34,522 nt of DNA. Origin: an uncultured Pseudomonadota bacterium. Lineage in GTDB: Bacteria; Myxococcota_A; UBA796; GCA-2862545. The notes under the pieces are model-generated. The model searched no databases. It was not told the DNA's origin and worked only from the letters and a program-made list of their open reading frames with translations. The position numbers and the translations under genes were made by a program. How positions within the stretch are numbered: position 1 is the stretch's first letter; every line of letters begins with the position of its first letter. Below, one piece after another: positions 34,013 to 34,522 of this stretch. Location: assembly GCA_903861005.1 (NCBI GenBank), contig CAIOSP010000113.1:1-34522 (forward strand). Reading direction: 5' to 3'.

Positions 34013-34317
34013 CTCTGCCCCTATTTGCGGGCGCGCCCATAAGTTCTGGACGCCCGCCCGCATTCAGCACAACTGTGCTTCACCCGATATTTTTAACGAT
34101 CCCGACGCGGCCGATCGGGGTGTAACTCGGGCATTTGCGGGCGGTTGCGGGCGCGCCGAGACCGAATCACTGCGCGTCACGTCACCACCCGCAGGTGCGC
34201 CGTCGCCGCCGGAGGCCCGGCTTCGTCGACCTGGAGGCGTCTCGGGGGCCTTGAAACTGGTCAGAGAATCCACTGGATTCGGGGCGTTTCGTCCGCCCAT
34301 CTGTGACCACTCCGCCG
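34013..34317. other. Non-coding right arm of the island with phased repeats
   Basis: No gene is seen in 305 bases. TGCGGGCG occurs at 34026-34033, 34136-34143 and 34146-34153 on the plus strand and inverted at 34055-34062. The middle two are exactly 10 bp apart, one helical turn. An inverted repeat CCCGAT/ATCGGG (34083-34088, 34114-34119) flanks an AT-rich core with a T-run. This looks like arm-type protein-binding sites of an integration end, or a regulatory region. Confidence 0.5.
34026..34062 (+). terminator. Inverted repeat after the AlbA_2 gene
   Basis: TGCGGGCG (34026-34033) pairs with CGCCCGCA (34055-34062) across 21 bases, 14 bp after the AlbA_2 stop. The arm contains a palindrome, GGGCGCGCCC (34030-34039). 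It may terminate transcription of the island operon or be part of the phased repeats. Confidence 0.35.
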
Positions 34318-34522
34318 TCACGCGCCCGTGCCGATCGGACACGAAACGCCGGTTCCACCTATACCGCAGTACCCGCCCGGATTCTTCCAGAGGTACTGCT
34401 GGTGGTAATCCTCAGCGTAGTAAAACACCGGCGCGTCCAAGATCTCCGTCGTCACCACGCCAAAACCTGACTCCGTGAGCCGCTTCTGATACGCCTCACG
34501 CGTGGCCTCGGCGGCGGCCTTC
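34318..34522 (-). CDS. msrA: Peptide methionine sulfoxide reductase MsrA (C-terminal part)
   Basis: MsrA reduces methionine S-sulfoxide in proteins. The gene runs off the right edge; 67 C-terminal residues are visible. The segment [19 protein letters not shown] is the conserved MsrA C-terminal substrate-pocket region, followed by [16 protein letters not shown], in which the two Cys fit the resolving/recycling positions. The catalytic N-terminal GCFW lies outside. Its last 28 codons are duplicated at 27598-27684. The visible part is somewhat AT-richer than its neighbours. Confidence 0.92.
   Translation of the reverse strand, partial: KAAAEATREAYQKRLTESGFGVVTTEILDAPVFYYAEDYHQQYLWKNPGGYCGIGGTGVSCPIGTGA
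34367..34404. repeat. Right copy of the island boundary repeat (candidate attachment core)
   Basis: Matches 27647-27684 in the same orientation with one mismatch. It lies inside the coding end of msrA, covering the [13 protein letters not shown] codons. On its left the codons to the stop differ from the left copy mostly at silent positions. Confidence 0.6.

Larger units (their letters stand above)
27647..34404. mobile_element. Putative integrative island in the 3' end of msrA
   Basis: The region is bounded by direct repeats of the msrA 3' end, 6,720 bp apart. It carries six plus-strand genes: two small ones (119 and 107 aa, the second excisionase-like), a helical-repeat protein, a TPR/zinc-ribbon protein, a 51-aa ORF and an AlbA_2-type protein. 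It also contains direct repeats at 27836 and 28549 and phased short repeats at its right end. No integrase, transposase or conjugation gene was found inside, so it may be a decayed or trans-mobilised (CIME-like) element. The alternative is recombination between two msrA paralogues. Confidence 0.5.

Noticed and set aside
27685-34317. Integrase gene inside the island
   Set aside because: Every frame was read for tyrosine recombinase (R-H-R-Y) and serine recombinase patterns and none was seen, so none is reported.

Overview
The window is high-GC DNA (about 70% by eye) whose gene content fits a Myxococcota/Deltaproteobacteria-like genome. The signs are a eukaryote-like Ser/Thr kinase with a C-terminal PEGA region, a second exported PEGA-type protein, several short outer-membrane lipoproteins with Asp/Cys-rich bodies, many GTG/TTG starts, and pairs of 4-nt overlapping genes. 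This is inferred from gene style; no marker gene is present. No tRNA, rRNA or CRISPR array was seen.

Layout. 1-143: tail of a transposase-like gene and a probable IS end. 144-4883: exported PEGA protein (-), divergent exported TPR protein (+), then a convergent PEGA Ser/Thr kinase (-). 4931-8281: a minus-strand run of porin-like protein, dapA, dapB and a small lipoprotein (diaminopimelate/lysine entry), joined by 1-4 nt overlaps or a 20-nt gap and leading toward the kinase. 8377-10915: DUF493 protein (-) divergent from glucose-6-phosphate isomerase plus an overlapping lipoprotein (+). 10916-13039: exported unknown and an NAD-dependent epimerase (-). 13160-17064: a lipoprotein homologous to M2 (ACE-type) peptidases that has lost its zinc motif, overlapping a TruC-like pseudouridine synthase, then a Cys/Met-metabolism-type PLP enzyme. 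17083-21125: a four-gene export locus (LolD-like ATPase, two FtsX/MacB-type permeases, a LolA-like periplasmic protein). 21219-23286: DUF218 lipoprotein, then an ArsR regulator divergent from a one-domain rhodanese, with a perfect palindrome between the -35 and -10 of the rhodanese promoter. 23293-27494: sbcDC.

27598-34522 is the accessory part. The right edge holds the C-terminal 67 codons of msrA (methionine sulfoxide reductase A, minus strand). A second copy of only its last 28 codons plus stop lies 6,720 bp to the left, next to sbcD, in the same orientation and without indels. A 38-bp stretch of the two copies is almost identical (one mismatch), while the codons beyond it differ mainly at silent positions. 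This is the pattern left when an integrative element enters the 3' end of a gene and brings its own replacement end. The roughly 6.7 kb between the copies carries two ~102-bp direct repeats around a small unknown gene, an excisionase-like small protein, a helical-repeat protein, a TPR protein with a C-terminal zinc ribbon, a 51-aa ORF and an AlbA_2/Schlafen-type protein with a GHKL-like domain, plus phased short repeats at its right end. No integrase is visible inside, so if mobile it would have to be moved in trans or be decayed. This island is the best candidate for an undescribed system; the degenerate M2 lipoprotein and the ArsR-rhodanese switch are the next most interesting points.
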